From Talpa occidentalis (Eukaryota; Chordata; Mammalia; Eulipotyphla; Talpidae): DNA of 64,000 nt. Location: contig NW_023601754.1 of the NCBI RefSeq assembly GCF_014898055.3, positions 52,073,013 to 52,137,012 of the forward strand. The letters are read 5' to 3'. Of the stretch, positions 61,571 through 64,000 are shown one piece after another. The notes beneath the pieces are model-generated. The model searched no databases. It was given only the letters and a program-made list of their open reading frames with translations, and was not told where the DNA came from. Within the stretch, counting starts at the first letter, position 1. Each line of letters opens with the position of its first letter. The position numbers and the translations under genes are program-made.

Positions 61571-62567
61571 GGGCGGGAGCAGCAGGCGAGGCGGCGTCCG
61601 CCCAGAACACGCCGGACCAGCCCCGCCGCAGTCGCGGTCGATGGGACCCACTCAGGGATAATGGGGCGTTTTGAAGTCACACCGCAGCCAGCCGGCGGGA
61701 GCGCCTCGGCCGGGGAGCCCCCACCTGCCTGGGCTCCAGGGTCCCTCCCCTGGCCACAGCCGGGCAGACCCTCAGCCTGGGGCTGCCCCGCCTCCAGGCA
61801 GGCCTCCCTCCTGCCTCTCCTCCCACCGCCTGCCTGCAGGGGCCTCGCCTCCCGGGCGCGGTCTCCGCTGACTCAGTGTCCCCAGCTGCACAGTGGGGCA
61901 CCAGGCTTCGCCGGCACCAGGGATTAGCCCTTGGGGGCCCCCAGAAAGGCTCTTGCCCTCTACCGTGGGGTCCTCGTCCTCGCCCTCCAGTGGGGTCTGC
62001 GTGGCTGGGCCACCGCGGGGATGGAAGGGGCGGGAAGGTGTGTCCCTGGGGCTCCAGAGGACGGCTGGGTAGCTGGAGGCCCTGGGGAGCAGGGGGACGG
62101 GAGGAGCTGAGGGACAGGTGACAGGGGCCTCGGCCACCAGAGGTCTCCACCACCCCTGACAACCAGCCCCACCCGGGCAGGCGGCCCCTCGGCCCCACAG
62201 CAGCCCCTGTGGGCCACGCCCCGGCACCCCCTCCTCACCCAGGGTGCCGGATGAGAAACTGGGGCCCCTGCTGTGCGCCCCAGGAGTAGGCCCCTCGGCT
62301 CCACCAGCAGCTTTACTGGTCTGTGCGCGTGAGCAGGTGTGCGCCTGGGCCTGTGTGTGCAGGAGCCCTGTGAGCGTGGGCACGTGTGTGCACTGCGCCC
62401 GGCACACGCGTGTGCAGCCCTGGGGCGCGCAGTCGGGGCTCAGAGGCCGAGCAGGCTGGTGGCCCCGGCTCCCTGTCCCTCCCGCCGGTGCTCTCGGCCC
62501 CTCGCTGGGAACCGCCAACCCCCGGGAGGGCCAGCGAGTCAGCCCCCCCGCCCCCCCGCCGGCTCGG

Positions 62568-62680
62568 CCTGACAATTAGCGGGAGAGCAGCAGGGCCCCA
62601 CATCCCCATTAGTCACTCGAGGCAGCCGGTGGCAGCTGTTCTTGGCAGCAGTCACGTCTAATTGCAAAGCCAGTGCCCTC
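62568..62680. promoter_or_regulatory. Homeodomain-site cluster upstream of TH
   Basis: Within about 105 bp there are TGACAATTAGCGG, CCCATTAGTCACTC and GTCTAATTGCAAAGC, giving three TAAT/ATTA cores plus an E-box-like CAGCTG (about 62634). The TGACAATTAGC context with flanking TGAC resembles a TALE/HOX composite site. About 3.1 kb upstream of TH, it is a good enhancer candidate. Confidence 0.45.
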
Positions 62681-63569
62681 AGCCTGGCGCTCCAGGCGGG
62701 TCCCGCCCATGTGCCCGCTTTTGGGGAGCCGAGGCTCCCAGCAGCGCGGGCAGCCCTGTCCCCCATCTCACCCCCACCCCCTCTCTTCCTGTTCTACAGG
62801 GGAGCTGGTGAGGGCCCCTCGGCATGTGTGGGACCACATGGCTGTATTACCAGAGGTATAGTGGCCAAACCAGGGGAGGGGACGGCCATGCTCTGCTCCA
62901 TGTGGGCCAGACCCCAGTGGGGAGCCTCCCAGAGACCCACCTGGAGGCCAGTGTGGGTTCCCCAAGGCCCCGGCTCTGCTCTCCCCGGCTCCTCTGGGGG
63001 TCCAGCACCTCCCTGGACAAGGTCAGGCCAAGCCCCCACCCTCCTGGCACTCAGGGACTCCTTGGGGCTCTGGTGCCCAGAGTTGGGGATGCCCTGATAT
63101 CCCTGACACCGACACTTAGGGTGCAACACCAGAGCTGTGACCCTGCCAGGGTACCCCAAGGTGATCTCCTCGTCTGCTGCCCTGGACGACTCTGCCCCTC
63201 TGGCTTGGGGGCAGCTCTGGGTGCAGAACCAGACGCATGTGGACCCCACAGGCCAGCGAGCCAGGGCACGGGGCGGTGGGGGGGTGGGGGGTGCAGCGCT
63301 GGGGACAGCACCCGGCGTGGGACAAGCGGCTCCGCAGGCCTGCTGGCTGCTGAGTTGCTGGGAGCTGCCGAGCTCCCACCTGGGCAGCCCGGCCTGGGTG
63401 GAAAGGGGGGGCTCCCTTGCCAGGCTCTGTCCTAGAGCCTGGGGCAGCAGAGGAGCCCCCTTTCTGACCCCACAAAGTCTGCTGGGCCTCTGGCCAGGTG
63501 CCTGGGTGGGGACAGCACACCTCCCCCAGCCCCGCGACCCCCTGTGTGTCCCTGTGCCCCCTGCACGCC

Positions 63570-63725
63570 TGACGCATACCCCACACCCCCGTGTACCCCC
63601 ACATCCCACACACTCCCCGCACCCCTGCACATCCCACACCCCCCCACACACCCTGCACCCCCACACCCCCGTGTACTCACACCCCGAGCACCCTCTGCCT
63701 ACCCCATACCCCTGCACCCCCACTG
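63570..63725 (+). repeat. CACACCCCC/CTGCACCCC repeat
   Basis: Imperfect repeats of CCCCACA, CCCTGCACCCC and CCCCGTGTAC run for about 150 bp. Plus-strand frames across it are Pro/His/Thr-rich artefacts. Confidence 0.75.
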
Positions 63726-63764
63726 GCTTCACTGCCTGCAGCTCCTCTGGGCCGGCAGCCCCGA

Positions 63765-63875
63765 GCGCGCTGACATTTCCCGCCGCCGCTCCCTGACATT
63801 TGCGCAGGCTTATCCCGCCGGCCCCGCCGCGCGCCTCTAATCCTGAGCTTGTTTTTAATAAGTTCCACCCTAAGC
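63765..63875. promoter_or_regulatory. Element with bicoid-type TAATCC and paired TGACATTT
   Basis: The motif GCTGACATTTCCCGCCGCCG is followed 25 bp later by CCTGACATTTGCGCAGGCTTA, then GGCTTATCCC (TATCC core), CTCTAATCCTGAGC (TAATCC, a bicoid/PITX-type site) and TTTTTAATAAG. The dense motif cluster, unlike its GC-rich surroundings, suggests a distal TH enhancer. Confidence 0.4.
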
Positions 63876-64000
63876 CGGCGCCCTCCAGCCCGGCTGCCGC
63901 CCACCTGGGCCCCGGGGGACGGGGCCAGGGCCCCTGGGATGCCGCTGCAGGACACCCAGGCCCCGCCGGCAGGACGCGGTGGGCCCCCAAGGTGGCCCGG

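Larger units (their letters stand above)
59740..64000. other. TH upstream region, no gene seen
   Basis: No exon or protein is recognised. GC-rich sequence with overlapping spurious frames is punctuated by four AT-rich patches listed separately, a TG-rich stretch (62.32-62.42 kb) and a C/A-rich repeat (63.57-63.72 kb). The next conserved gene by synteny (ASCL2) lies outside the window. Confidence 0.55.

Overview
This window is a GC-rich piece of mammalian chromosome carrying the imprinted-domain block IGF2 - INS - TH. All three genes are on the minus strand, in the order TH (about 59.5-53.9 kb), INS (52.4-51.46 kb) and IGF2 (coding exons 31.6-30.1 kb, 3' end near 27.4 kb). I identified them from exon-by-exon protein similarity with GT/AG splice sites, and from matching exon lengths and phases. 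The order and orientation match human 11p15.5. Neither H19 nor ASCL2 is in the window.

The organism is a placental mammal. Three minus-strand SINEs (10.2, 20.2 and 20.5 kb) have a tRNA-like head, with a box A/box B promoter, that is neither Alu nor a rodent B element. Insulin B30 is Ala. A laurasiatherian, possibly a bat, fits best, but I cannot name the species or SINE family with certainty.

Layout. 1-27.4 kb: gene desert beyond the IGF2 3' end, very GC-rich. It is broken by short AT-rich islands that look like non-coding elements, by SINEs, an old L1 fragment and simple repeats. 27.4-30.1 kb: IGF2 3'UTR with a CA/TG tract and diverged ATTGGC repeats. 30.1-31.6 kb: three IGF2 coding exons (179-aa pre-pro-IGF-II) with mir-483 in the intron. 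33-36.5 kb: two TATA-containing leader promoters (human P4- and P3-like) in a large CpG island, a remnant of the N-terminally extended IGF2 isoform exon, and a candidate antisense first exon. 36.3-38.7 kb: a strongly diverged minisatellite. 38.9-39.9 kb: a second CpG island. 40-51.4 kb: IGF2-INS interval, one candidate spliced leader exon at 43.7-43.9 kb. 51.46-52.6 kb: INS and its promoter. 52.6-53.9 kb: a short spacer holding an odd chimeric TH/INS duplicate. 53.9-59.7 kb: TH (490 aa, 13 coding exons). 59.7-64 kb: TH upstream region with AT-rich, homeodomain-site-rich islands.

The most notable observations are: an apparent single-base frameshift in the INS C-peptide; an INS promoter that keeps the CRE-like, C1 and E1 elements but lacks TAAT (PDX1-type) A boxes; Ser at insulin A18; a back-to-back chimera of TH-intron and INS-junction sequence between the two genes; the residual IGF2 extension exon; and the diverged minisatellite upstream of the IGF2 promoters. 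Reading frames elsewhere stay open because the sequence is 65-75% GC, and I do not regard them as genes.
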